DNA of 36,755 nt from Halobacteroidaceae bacterium (GTDB taxonomy: Bacteria; Bacillota; Halanaerobiia; B1SED10-174): NCBI GenBank assembly GCA_003551665.1, contig PUNE01000141.1, positions 1-36,755 of the forward strand, read 5' to 3'. Shown one piece after another: positions 1 to 6,559 of the stretch. A program made the translations under genes and the position numbers. Within the stretch, counting starts at the first letter, position 1; every line of letters starts with the position of its first letter. The notes below the pieces were generated by a model. It did no database searches. It saw only the letters and a list, made by a program, of their open reading frames with translations, and had not been told where the DNA came from.

Positions 1-43
1 GTTAACCACCGAGTCGCAGGTTCGAGTCCTGCTCGGGGAGCCA
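1..43 (+). tRNA. tRNA-Asn (GTT), 3' part only
   Basis: The window opens at the anticodon GTT. The rest of the tRNA follows in order: 3' half of the anticodon stem, a 5-nt variable loop, the T arm (stem GCAGG/CCTGC around TTCGAGT), the 3' acceptor strand, a G discriminator and an encoded CCA at 41-43. The region matches my memory of Firmicute tRNA-Asn. The 5' half lies outside the window, so the acceptor and D arms cannot be checked. Confidence 0.85.
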
Positions 44-44
44 A

Positions 45-121
45 GGGCCCATAGCTCAGTTGGTCAGAGCCACCGGCTCATAACCGGTAGGTCCCTGGTT
101 CGAGTCCAGGTGGGCCCACCA
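45..121 (+). tRNA. tRNA with CAU anticodon (Ile2 or elongator Met)
   Basis: A complete 77-nt cloverleaf is visible: acceptor GGGCCCA/TGGGCCC, D stem GCTC/GAGC, anticodon stem ACCGG/CCGGT around loop CTCATAA, T stem CCTGG/CCAGG, and encoded CCA. It starts one base after the preceding tRNA, so both are probably co-transcribed. A CAU anticodon is shared by Met tRNAs and by the Ile2 tRNA that TilS modifies to lysidine. The G1-C72 pair rules out a typical initiator. C4-G69 and C5-G68 are features I associate with TilS recognition, which leans towards Ile2, but elongator Met cannot be excluded. Confidence 0.95.
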
Positions 122-132
122 AAGCGATTATT

Positions 133-159
133 AACCCCGCTCATTGCGGGGTTTTGCTT
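133..159 (+). terminator. Intrinsic terminator of the tRNA cluster
   Basis: An 8-bp inverted repeat AACCCCGC/GCGGGGTT with a 5-nt loop is followed by a T-rich run. It lies 11 bp after the CAU tRNA and ends the tRNA transcript before trmK. Confidence 0.85.
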
Positions 160-186
160 TATAAAGGGAAATGGGGAGATGGAAAG

Positions 187-894
187 TTGCTGCCAGAACG
201 CCTGCAACAGATAAAAAGGATGTTATTACCATACCACAGTGTCGGGGATATAGGAACGGATCATGCCCTGCTTCCTCTTTCTCTTGCCCGCAGTACTCTT
301 TGGAGTGGGGCAAGGATAATTGGGACCGACCTGGCCCCCGAACCCCTGGAAATGGGAACCCGGAATCTTTTCCAGCAGGGCCTGGAAAAAAGAGTGGAGC
401 TTCGCCAGGGGTGGGGTTTGGAACCCATAGGGACAGGGGAAGTTGAACAGGTCATTATCTCCGGGCTTGGAGGTCGGAGGATTGTCTCCATCCTGGAGAG
501 GGGAAGTCCAGAACAACTGGAAATTAAGCATCTTTTTCTTCAACCTCAAAGGGACCTTCTTTTTCTCAGGAAATGGCTTGTTCAGAAAGGCTGGACTATA
601 GTTGACGAGGAGCTCATAAGAGAAAAAGGCAATTTTTATACCGTTATAAGGGTTGACTGGGGGCTTGAAGAAAGGCGTTTTTTTGACTGGGAAATGGAAA
701 TTGGGCCACTTTTGATTGGCAAGAAGGAACCTTTGCTTTCCCTTTACCTGGAAGAAAAGGTGCAGGAATTTTATGCCATTCTGGAGAAGATTCGAAGGAG
801 AAAGCCCGGTCACCCCGGGGAGAAATACTGGGAAGAAAAAATTTACCGTTTCCAAGGAGTTAAACAATGGCTATTTCCACAGAAAAACTTGTAA
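187..894 (+). CDS. trmK: tRNA (adenine-N1)-methyltransferase, TrmK family
   Basis: A SAM-dependent methyltransferase that by family methylates N1 of A22 in the D loop of certain tRNAs. The SAM motif is DIGTDH at residues 21-26, followed by a SGLGG loop and, further on, the LQPQ segment typical of TrmK. The C-terminal third is charged and probably helical. I start at TTG 187 because GGGGAG at 173-178 sits 8 nt upstream and because this start aligns with Bacillus TrmK. The earlier in-frame TTG at 154 lies inside the tRNA terminator. The length of 235 aa is normal for the family. The last 28 nt overlap the next gene, and this trmK-nif3 pairing is common in Firmicutes. Confidence 0.9.
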   Translation: MLPERLQQIKRMLLPYHSVGDIGTDHALLPLSLARSTLWSGARIIGTDLAPEPLEMGTRNLFQQGLEKRVELRQGWGLEPIGTGEVEQVIISGLGGRRIVSILERGSPEQLEIKHLFLQPQRDLLFLRKWLVQKGWTIVDEELIREKGNFYTVIRVDWGLEERRFFDWEMEIGPLLIGKKEPLLSLYLEEKVQEFYAILEKIRRRKPGHPGEKYWEEKIYRFQGVKQWLFPQKNL

Positions 895-1955
895 GGATTC
901 TTAATGAGCTTTTTCCCGCCGAAAGAAGTGAACCAGGAGACAGGGTTGGGTTGCAGATTGAACCTGAAAGGGATGAAATAACAAAAGTATTGATTGCCCT
1001 GGATCCTCGACGGGAAGTGTTGGAAGAGGGTATTGAAAAGCAGGTGGACCTGATTTTAACTCACCACCCTCTTTTTATTAAGCCTATTGATAAAATCAAG
1101 CGGGGAGATCTTTGCTGCCGTTTTATCCAGGCAGGAATTGGCCTTTTTGTTGCCCACACAAATTTTGACAGGGATTACCTTGCCCCGGAATGGGCAGAGA
1201 TTTTTCAACTGGAGAATTTAGAACCTTTCGGTCGAGGTGAAGGTGAACCCTATTACAAACTTGTTGTTTTTGTCCCCGATAATTACCGGGAAAGTGTTGC
1301 TGAAGCCATTTTTTCCAGCGGGGGAGGACACATTGGAAACTACGATCAGGCTTCTTTCCAGGTTCAGGGAAAGGGAACATTTCGTCCCCTTCAAACTGCA
1401 AAACCTTTTATGGGGGAAAAAGGCAGAAGAGAAGAGGTAAAGGAAACCAGGCTGGAAACAATTGTTCCGAAAAGAATTATGACAGAGGTGATTGGGGCGA
1501 TTAAGGAAAATCACCCTTACGAAGAGGTTGCTTATGATGTTTTTCCCCTTGCCAATGAACCGGATTCGGGACTGGGAATAATTGGCGATTTACCGCAGGC
1601 CGTCTCCAGAAAGGAGGTCGCTGATATGCTGGCAACCCGGGGTATTGGGGAAAAAGTTCGCTGGGGAAAAGCTGAAGACCGCCCCCGGAAGAGACTGGCC
1701 CTTGTTCCGGGAAAGGGAGGGAAACTTTTCCCGGAGGCTGACCTGAGAGGAGCAGAAATCTTTATCTCCGGAGATATTGATTTTCACCAGTTTCAATTGG
1801 GCCAGGACCGGGGGGTTTTGCTGGCTGACCCGGGTCATTTTGCCCTGGAAATCAGGGGTAAAAAAGTAATGCAGAAGCTTTTGCAAAATAAAATCCCGGG
1901 ATTGGATATTTTCCTTGCGCAGAGGGAAACCTGTCCTTATTTTTACCAAGAGTAG
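867..1955 (+). CDS. Nif3-like dinuclear metal-centre protein (DUF34)
   Basis: Member of the NIF3/DUF34 family (Bacillus YqfO), often mislabelled GTP cyclohydrolase I type 2; its biochemical role is not settled. Metal ligands are visible in both halves: THHP near residues 65-68, an HTNFD segment near 93, then SGDIDFH near 307 and DPGHFALE near 325. At 362 aa it is the long form, carrying a PII/CutA-like insert at roughly residues 130-235 that contains the YKLVVFVP strand and a NHPYEEVAYD signature. The start ATG 867 has AAGGAG about 8 nt upstream, inside trmK, so the two genes are translationally linked. A terminator overlaps its stop codon. Confidence 0.9.
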   Translation: MAISTEKLVRILNELFPAERSEPGDRVGLQIEPERDEITKVLIALDPRREVLEEGIEKQVDLILTHHPLFIKPIDKIKRGDLCCRFIQAGIGLFVAHTNFDRDYLAPEWAEIFQLENLEPFGRGEGEPYYKLVVFVPDNYRESVAEAIFSSGGGHIGNYDQASFQVQGKGTFRPLQTAKPFMGEKGRREEVKETRLETIVPKRIMTEVIGAIKENHPYEEVAYDVFPLANEPDSGLGIIGDLPQAVSRKEVADMLATRGIGEKVRWGKAEDRPRKRLALVPGKGGKLFPEADLRGAEIFISGDIDFHQFQLGQDRGVLLADPGHFALEIRGKKVMQKLLQNKIPGLDIFLAQRETCPYFYQE

Positions 1956-1980
1956 GGTTTTTTGACCTGCTCTTTTTCTA
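1949..1980 (+). terminator. Intrinsic terminator after the nif3-like gene
   Basis: AGAGTAGG (1949-1956) pairs with CCTGCTCT (1966-1973) across a 9-nt loop with one G-T wobble, followed by TTTTCT. The stem includes the stop codon of the preceding gene. I could not find a convincing promoter between it and the next start at 2055. Confidence 0.6.
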
Positions 1981-2054
1981 TTATTACTTGATTTTGATGA
2001 TTGAGACAGGGAGTTGAATTTTCTGGAACCAGCAGTGGAGAAGGAGGAAGGCCA

Positions 2055-2771
2055 GTGCAAAAATTAGAAGAATTGTATCAGTGGCAGGAAGCCAGGTTAA
2101 AGAAGAAAAAACTGGAAAAGAAAATTAAAAACCTTCCCGAAAAATATGAACTAGCCCAGAGAGAAAGTGAAGCTCAGGCGGTGGAAACAGAACATGAAAA
2201 GGGAAGGGAGATGGTGGCTGAACTCAGCCGGGAACTGAAAAGGAAAGAAGACCAGGCTGCCAAGGTTGAAAACCAGAGAAAGAATTATGAAAAGAAGCTC
2301 TATCAGGGAGAAACCCAGACTGCCAAGGAATTGGAACAACTCCAGATGAAGGTAACTCAAATTCAAAAAGAAGAAGCCCGTCTGGAAGAAGAAATTCTGG
2401 AGGCAATGATGCACCTTGATGAGGCCAGAGAAGAAGAAGAAAAAACTGCAGAAAAATTAAAAAATGAGCGGAATAGAAATGAAGCAGTAAAAAAGGAGTA
2501 CGAAGGGGAAAAAGAAGAACTGGAAAAAGAGGTTGTGGGGTTGGAAAAAGAAATTTCCCGACTGGAGGAAGTTGTTGAAGACCCACTAAAACAAAAATGT
2601 CTGGCCCTCGCGGAGAGAACTGGGTTGAGAGGTGTTGTCCCCGTAGAGGGTTCAAGTTGTGGGGGTTGTAAGGTCGGGCTTTCTGCCTATATTCTGGAGC
2701 AGGTGAAGGGAGGAAAGGAGATTGTAACATGCGAGAGCTGTTCCCGCATGCTCTTTCTCTCCAGCAAATGA
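2055..2771 (+). CDS. Coiled-coil protein with C4 zinc ribbon
   Basis: A 238-aa protein with a long Glu/Lys-rich coiled coil (about residues 5-190) and a C-terminal zinc ribbon: Cys202, Cys205, Cys226 and Cys229 in two CxxC knuckles. This is the zf-RING_7 (C4-type zinc ribbon) architecture. Such proteins are thought to bind nucleic acid or act as chaperone-like scaffolds, but the function is unproven. Start is GTG 2055, with AGGAGGAAGG at 2042-2051; an upstream TTG at 2001 in the same frame lacks such a site. The stop overlaps the RNase HI start as ATGA. The same order (nif3, zinc ribbon, RNase HI, rnpB) recurs in other Gram-positive genomes to my knowledge. Confidence 0.85.
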   Translation: MQKLEELYQWQEARLKKKKLEKKIKNLPEKYELAQRESEAQAVETEHEKGREMVAELSRELKRKEDQAAKVENQRKNYEKKLYQGETQTAKELEQLQMKVTQIQKEEARLEEEILEAMMHLDEAREEEEKTAEKLKNERNRNEAVKKEYEGEKEELEKEVVGLEKEISRLEEVVEDPLKQKCLALAERTGLRGVVPVEGSSCGGCKVGLSAYILEQVKGGKEIVTCESCSRMLFLSSK

Positions 2772-3169
2772 AACTATCCGCTTACATTGATGGAGCGGCC
2801 AGAGGGAATCCCGGGCCCGGAGGAATTGGTGTTGTGATTTATAAAAATGAAGAAGAAAAACCCGCAAGGAAAATCCAAGGATTTATTGGCGTTACAACCA
2901 ATAATCAGGCCGAATACCTGGCCTTAATCCGGGCCCTGGAAGAAATACGAAAAATGACAGCAAAGGAAGTTAAGATTTATTCCGACAGCCAGCTTTTAAT
3001 AAGGCAGATGAATGGGGAATACAGGGTTCGCAACGAAAATCTGATTCCCCTTTATGAAAAAGCCTGTAAAATGGTGGGGAAAATCCCCCGGGTCAGTTTT
3101 CATTTTATAAAAAGGGAAAAAAACAAGGAAGCCGATAAACTGGCTAATATGGGGATTGACGATGCTTGA
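2768..3169 (+). CDS. Ribonuclease HI family protein
   Basis: A 133-aa RNase H fold enzyme expected to cut the RNA strand of RNA-DNA hybrids. Catalytic acids are all present: Asp8 in YIDGAA, Glu49 in NNQAEY, Asp73 in YSDSQ and Asp123 in KEADKLAN. It lacks the basic handle loop of E. coli RnhA and looks like the short archaeal/Bacillus YpdQ-type form. No separate hybrid-binding domain is present. Start ATG 2768 overlaps the upstream stop by 4 nt, so translation is coupled. Its stop codon lies inside the promoter of rnpB. Confidence 0.9.
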   Translation: MKLSAYIDGAARGNPGPGGIGVVIYKNEEEKPARKIQGFIGVTTNNQAEYLALIRALEEIRKMTAKEVKIYSDSQLLIRQMNGEYRVRNENLIPLYEKACKMVGKIPRVSFHFIKREKNKEADKLANMGIDDA

Positions 3170-3195
3170 CTGAATTATGTCCAGGGTGTTATCAT
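3166..3195 (+). promoter_or_regulatory. Sigma-A-type promoter of rnpB
   Basis: TTGACT (3166-3171), an 18-bp spacer and TATCAT (3190-3195) predict a start near 3202, matching the expected 5' end of RNase P RNA. The -35 hexamer overlaps the stop codon of the RNase HI gene. Confidence 0.75.
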
Positions 3196-3202
3196 TAAAG
3201 TG

Positions 3203-3550
3203 CAGTAGCAGCAGGCCGGGCAATCGCGGGCGGATAGCCTGAGGAAAGTCCGAGCTCCGCAGGGCAGGATGCTGGGTAACACCCAGTGGAGGCGACTCCA
3301 AGGAAAGTGCCACAGAAATATACCGCCCCTTTAAAGGGGCAAGGGTGAAAAGGTGTGGTAAGAGCGCACCGCTGGCCAGGTGACTGGCCGGGTCCAGGTA
3401 AACCCCATCCGGAGCAAGATCTAATAGGGGGAGGTTTTAAGGGTGGCCCGCCTACTCCCCGGGTAAGGTCGCTAAAGGCAACAGGCGACTGTTGCCGAAG
3501 ATAGATGATTGCCGAAAACAGAACTCGGCTTACAGGCCTGCTGCTACTTT
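3203..3550 (+). ncRNA. rnpB: RNase P RNA (type A-like)
   Basis: The catalytic RNA that removes 5' leaders from tRNA precursors. Conserved segments appear in the right order: GAGGAAAGTCCGAGCTCC near 3240 (P4 5' strand), ACAGAAATATACCGCC near 3312, GGTAAGAGCGCACC near 3357, GGTAAACCCC at 3397-3406 (the L15 region that pairs with the tRNA CCA end), and ACAGAACTCGGCTTACAGGCC near 3518-3538 at the 3' end. The outer P1 helix AGTAGCAGCAGGCC/GGCCTGCTGCTACT closes the molecule and runs straight into a T tract at 3548-3554, so it also serves as terminator stem. The L15 internal loop points to type A, not the Bacillus type B. Exact ends are inferred. Confidence 0.95.
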
Positions 3551-3584
3551 TTTTGTATTTTTCCGGAAATTAATTAACTCATTG

Positions 3585-3613
3585 ATGACAAATTCGGAAA
3601 TTTTTGATATAAT
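3585..3613 (+). promoter_or_regulatory. Promoter of the two-small-gene unit
   Basis: A perfect -10 TATAAT (3608-3613) lies 17 bp after ATGACA (3585-3590, five of six consensus bases). The predicted start near 3620 leaves a leader of about 57 nt, AT-rich and without obvious structure, before the GTG at 3677. Confidence 0.75.
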
Positions 3614-3676
3614 ACAGATTAAATAAAACTTAACAATTTAATTGCCTTCTAAAATGAGTTGAACTGAGGTGAAAAA

Positions 3677-3916
3677 GTGCGAAAAGTAGATGTTCTTGAT
3701 GTCGTAAAAAGGTTGCGCTCAATTTCTCAGCGGGCCAAAAAAGCCCAAAACAATAACATTGATTTAGGGGAAAGGGTTCTGGAAAACAGGATCATGGTTT
3801 TAGAAGGTTACCTCAATTTTCTTGACCAGGATGCAATACCTGCTTTCAAAAGGATAATCAAGGAATTGGACGCACTTGGAGAAAAGGTTTATATTGGGGG
3901 TTCGAGTCATGACTGA
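3677..3916 (+). CDS. Small helical protein of unknown function
   Basis: I do not recognise this 79-aa protein. It is highly charged and leucine/isoleucine-rich with no cysteine, no membrane segment and no signal peptide. The composition suggests two amphipathic helices joined near an Asn-rich patch at residues 25-28, with a glycine-rich tail (YIGGSS). Start is GTG 3677 after GAGGTGA at 3666-3672, a slightly short spacing. Its last 8 nt overlap the next gene, and a promoter and terminator bracket just these two genes, so the pair probably works as a unit. Coding is supported by the Shine-Dalgarno site, overlap and bracketing rather than by homology. Confidence 0.7.
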   Translation: MRKVDVLDVVKRLRSISQRAKKAQNNNIDLGERVLENRIMVLEGYLNFLDQDAIPAFKRIIKELDALGEKVYIGGSSHD

Positions 3917-4127
3917 TCACGTCTATCAGATGGTTCAATACCCACTTAAAAAAGTTGTTCGAGTTCTCACTGAACTGGAAGATTTGAATTCCCTGCCTCC
4001 GGAACAACTAACTCCTGAAATCCGGGAAGAGTTGAAAAACGAGCTGGCAGCCTTTATTGATTACTGGGAGGAAGATGGCCGCTGGGCTATAAAAGACCTG
4101 ATTGACAGGTTACGAAGTCAGATCTGA
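3909..4127 (+). CDS. Small acidic helical protein, partner of the preceding gene
   Basis: An unrecognised 72-aa protein, acidic and apparently all-helical, with a central LPPEQLTPEI turn and an aromatic/acidic DYWEEDGRW segment near residues 51-59. It has no cysteine or membrane segment. Start is ATG 3909, overlapping the upstream stop by 8 nt; GGGGG lies about 8 nt before it. A longer frame opening at 3876 would have no ribosome site. It is followed by a strong terminator. A toxin-antitoxin arrangement has the right size and coupling, but no known toxin or antitoxin motif is visible, so I do not call it that. Confidence 0.7.
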   Translation: MTDHVYQMVQYPLKKVVRVLTELEDLNSLPPEQLTPEIREELKNELAAFIDYWEEDGRWAIKDLIDRLRSQI

Positions 4128-4131
4128 AATG

Positions 4132-4160
4132 AAAGCGGGGCGATCCCCGCTTTTTTCTTT
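4132..4160 (+). terminator. Intrinsic terminator of the two-small-gene unit
   Basis: AGCGGGG (4134-4140) and CCCCGCT (4145-4151) form a GC-rich 7-bp stem with a CGAT loop, followed by TTTTTCTTT. Confidence 0.9.
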
Positions 4161-4187
4161 TGGAAAGAACCCCAAAAATGGGGTAAC

Positions 4188-4217
4188 TTGACCGCCTATG
4201 GGATTATGGGTTATAAT
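4188..4217 (+). promoter_or_regulatory. Promoter of the FmdB-type gene and probably nadE
   Basis: TTGACC (4188-4193), an 18-bp spacer and TATAAT (4212-4217). The predicted start near 4224 falls on the GGAGGG ribosome site, giving a leader of only about 12 nt before ATG 4236. Confidence 0.75.
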
Positions 4218-4235
4218 TTCTGTGGAGGGATGCAA

Positions 4236-4439
4236 ATGCCGCTTTATGAGTATAGATGCCCGAAATGTAAAGGTGTTTTTGAAGAACTGGTAAATGGGAA
4301 TGAGAAAGATATTAACTGCCCCACCTGTGGGGAAGGGAATTGTAAAAAGCTTCTTTCAAGCTTCGCTGTTCCCGGAGGGCCAGGAAACGGGAGTTGTCCT
4401 TCTACCTGTCAAAAGGGGTCCTGCGGGACCTGTGGATAA
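4236..4439 (+). CDS. FmdB-type zinc ribbon protein
   Basis: A 67-aa protein opening with the family signature PLYEYRCPKC. Cys8/Cys11 and the pair in CPTCGEG form a classical zinc ribbon. The C-terminal tail is glycine-rich with four more cysteines (SCPSTC...SCGTCG), a possible second metal site. FmdB family members are annotated as putative regulators, but their function is generally unknown. Start ATG 4236 follows GGAGGG at 4224-4229. A weak hairpin (CTCAC/GTGAG, 4442-4455) separates it from nadE, with no strong terminator, so nadE may be read through. Confidence 0.85.
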   Translation: MPLYEYRCPKCKGVFEELVNGNEKDINCPTCGEGNCKKLLSSFAVPGGPGNGSCPSTCQKGSCGTCG

Positions 4440-4482
4440 GGCTCACAGCAGTGAGTCTTATTATTTATCAGGAGGTTATGAT

Positions 4483-5265
4483 ATGAATTCCAGGAGAAAT
4501 ATTGACCTTGCCTGCAGTTTTATAAGGGACTATGTTTCCCGAGCAGGTGCTCGGGGAGTTGTTATTGGTGTTTCCGGGGGCCTTGATTCGGCTGTAACAG
4601 CTTATCTTGCCTGTCGAGCCTTACAACCTAAAAATGTTCTTGGACTTGTTTTGCCCTATAAAACCACTGACCCTCAGAGTCTTGAGGATGCTGAACTGGT
4701 AATCAAAAACCTGGGTTTAGAGCATAAAATTGTTGATATAACACCCCAAATTGAAGCATATTACCAGAAATGCGAGGAAAAAGCAGACTATCTCAGAATT
4801 GGCAATAAAGCCGCCCGAGAGAGAATGGCTATTCTTTATGATTATGCTCAGAAAATGAAATATCTTGTTCTGGGAACAAGCAATAAAACGGAGTGGGTTT
4901 TGGGTTACTTTACTCTGTGGGGTGATATGGCTGCTGCCCTTGAGCCTTTGGGCGACCTTTATAAATCACAAATTCTTGAACTTGCCTGGGAGCTTGGGGT
5001 CCCTGAAAGAATTATCAATAAATCTCCCAGTGCCGATTTGTGGCCGGGTCAGACTGACGAAGAGGAAATTGGGGTTCCATATGCAGAGATCGATAAAATA
5101 CTTTACTTATATATTGAGAAGGAGAAAAATCCTACAGATATTATTGCAGCGGGTTTCAACGAAGATACAGTCCAGAGAATTCTGGCGATGGTTCGGGGAA
5201 CTGAGTTTAAACGAAGGCTGCCCAGTTTTTTGCAGCTTCAGTACTGTCAGGAGCCTTTAATTTAA
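4483..5265 (+). CDS. nadE: NH3-dependent NAD+ synthetase
   Basis: Catalyses the last step of NAD synthesis: deamido-NAD plus ammonia and ATP to NAD. The PP-loop motif SGGLDS is at residues 31-36, followed by the TSNKTE and conserved KSPSADLWPGQTDE segments of this family. At 260 aa it has no glutaminase domain, so it uses free ammonia. Start is ATG 4483 with a strong AGGAGG site at 4470-4475. The reading frame stays open upstream to 4294, but that stretch is the FmdB gene in another frame. It lies upstream of yebC with a 24-nt gap. Confidence 0.95.
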   Translation: MNSRRNIDLACSFIRDYVSRAGARGVVIGVSGGLDSAVTAYLACRALQPKNVLGLVLPYKTTDPQSLEDAELVIKNLGLEHKIVDITPQIEAYYQKCEEKADYLRIGNKAARERMAILYDYAQKMKYLVLGTSNKTEWVLGYFTLWGDMAAALEPLGDLYKSQILELAWELGVPERIINKSPSADLWPGQTDEEEIGVPYAEIDKILYLYIEKEKNPTDIIAAGFNEDTVQRILAMVRGTEFKRRLPSFLQLQYCQEPLI

Positions 5266-5289
5266 GGGGAACCAAAAGGGGGGAATATT

Positions 5290-6045
5290 ATGGCAGGGCA
5301 TTCAAAGTGGGCGAATATAAAGCATAAAAAATCAAAAGAAGACGAAAAAAGAGGAAAGATTTTTTCCAAGTTAAGTCGGAAAATAACCGTTTCCGCCCGT
5401 TTGGGCGGGGGTGATCCCGAAACCAATTCTGATTTGCGCCTTGCTATTCAAAAAGCAAAGGATAATAATATGCCCAATGAAAATATCGAGCGTGCCATAA
5501 AAAGGGGAACCGGAGAACTGGAAGGGTACAATTACGAGAGTTTTATTTACGAAGGGTACGGCCCGGGAGGCGTTGCCCTTTATATTGAATTAATGAGCGA
5601 TAACCGTAACCGGACGGCATCAGAAATTCGGCATCTCCTGACAAAAAATGGAGGCAACCTCGGAGAACAGGGCTGTGTTTCCTGGATGTTCAGCCGCAGA
5701 GGCCAGATAATCATCAATCCCGAGGAAACTGGAGTTGATTCAGAAGAATTGATGCTCATGGCCATAGATTGTGGTGCAGAAGACTTTTCAGAAGAAGACG
5801 GGATTTATACCATTTATACCTCTTCTGGTGACCTGGAGAATGTTCGTGAATGCCTGGAAAAAGAGGGCGTGGAACTGAGCTCTGTGGACGTGGCAATGAT
5901 CCCCCAGAATACCGTTGCTCTGGGCGAAAAGGACGCCAAAAAGGTATTGCGCCTTATGGAAGCCTTGGAAGACCATGATGATGTCCAGGAGGTTTATTCT
6001 AACTTCGATATTCCGGAGGAGATAATGGAGGCAGTTAGTGAATAG
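5290..6045 (+). CDS. yebC: YebC/PmpR family (TACO1-like) protein
   Basis: A 251-aa protein beginning with the very conserved AGHSKWANIKHKK. The family includes DNA-binding regulators and, more recently, factors that help ribosomes through difficult sequences; which applies here is not decided by sequence. Three-domain architecture is intact, including the GGVALYIE and NRNRTASEIRH segments and an acidic C-terminus. AGGGGGG at about 5277-5282 provides the ribosome site. The gene sits directly before ruvC, its usual neighbour in many bacteria. Confidence 0.95.
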   Translation: MAGHSKWANIKHKKSKEDEKRGKIFSKLSRKITVSARLGGGDPETNSDLRLAIQKAKDNNMPNENIERAIKRGTGELEGYNYESFIYEGYGPGGVALYIELMSDNRNRTASEIRHLLTKNGGNLGEQGCVSWMFSRRGQIIINPEETGVDSEELMLMAIDCGAEDFSEEDGIYTIYTSSGDLENVRECLEKEGVELSSVDVAMIPQNTVALGEKDAKKVLRLMEALEDHDDVQEVYSNFDIPEEIMEAVSE

Positions 6046-6064
6046 GTAGATGGGAGAGGGTAAA

Positions 6065-6559
6065 ATGTACCTGGGAATAGACCCCGGTCTGGCCACAATG
6101 GGTTATGGCCTGATTGAGGAAAAAGATAACCGCTTAGTATGCAAAGAATATGGGGTATTATCTACCTCCAGCAGGGAGGAGATGCCCCAGAGACTATATA
6201 CCCTTTATGAAAAAGCCAATGAATTAATAAAAAAATATACCCCCCTGAATCTGGCCATGGAACAGCTCTTTTTCAGCAAAAACGTTAAAACAGCTTTCCA
6301 GGTTGGACAGGCAAGGGGGGTAATAATTCTTGCCGCTGCTCAGAATGGACTGGAAGTATTCGAGTATTCTCCCCTGGAAATTAAAAAGGCGATAACAGGT
6401 TATGGGCAGGCGGATAAAAAACAGATGCAGTCCCTGGTCAAATCAATTCTGCAACTTCAGGAAAACCCTCAACCCGATGATGCAGCTGATGCCCTTGCAG
6501 TTGCGATTTGCCATCTACAGGTCCACCGGCTGCGCAAGAGGATGGAGGAATCTTTATGA
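6065..6559 (+). CDS. ruvC: Crossover junction endodeoxyribonuclease RuvC
   Basis: Resolves Holliday junctions brought by RuvAB. Catalytic acids are present: Asp6 in LGIDPG, Glu66 in AMEQLFF, and Asp139/Asp142 in PDDAADALA. The length of 164 aa is standard. I choose ATG 6065 rather than the in-frame ATG 6050, because GGGAGAGGG at 6052-6060 would otherwise lie inside the coding region. Start of ruvA overlaps its stop as ATGA. Presence of RuvC rather than RecU argues for Clostridia-like rather than Bacillus-like recombination machinery. Confidence 0.95.
   Translation: MYLGIDPGLATMGYGLIEEKDNRLVCKEYGVLSTSSREEMPQRLYTLYEKANELIKKYTPLNLAMEQLFFSKNVKTAFQVGQARGVIILAAAQNGLEVFEYSPLEIKKAITGYGQADKKQMQSLVKSILQLQENPQPDDAADALAVAICHLQVHRLRKRMEESL

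Noticed and set aside
226-867. Antisense frame of about 210 codons across trmK
   Set aside because: Mirrors trmK, shows no domain, and is rich in Phe/Pro as expected from the complement of Glu/Lys/Gly-rich coding.
1962-2000. Promoter for the zinc-ribbon gene (TTGACC at 1962)
   Set aside because: No -10 hexamer lies at a workable distance, and the hexamer is in the hairpin loop and stem of the terminator.
3677-4127. Calling the two small genes a toxin-antitoxin system
   Set aside because: Size and overlap fit, but no toxin fold, DNA-binding motif or palindrome at the promoter supports it.
4440-4460. Terminator between the FmdB-type gene and nadE
   Set aside because: The stem CTCAC/GTGAG is only 5 bp and the following TCTTATTATTT is not a clean T run; not listed as a terminator.
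4294-4482. N-terminal extension of nadE
   Set aside because: This is the FmdB-type gene in another frame; the strong AGGAGG site and family alignment place the start at 4483.
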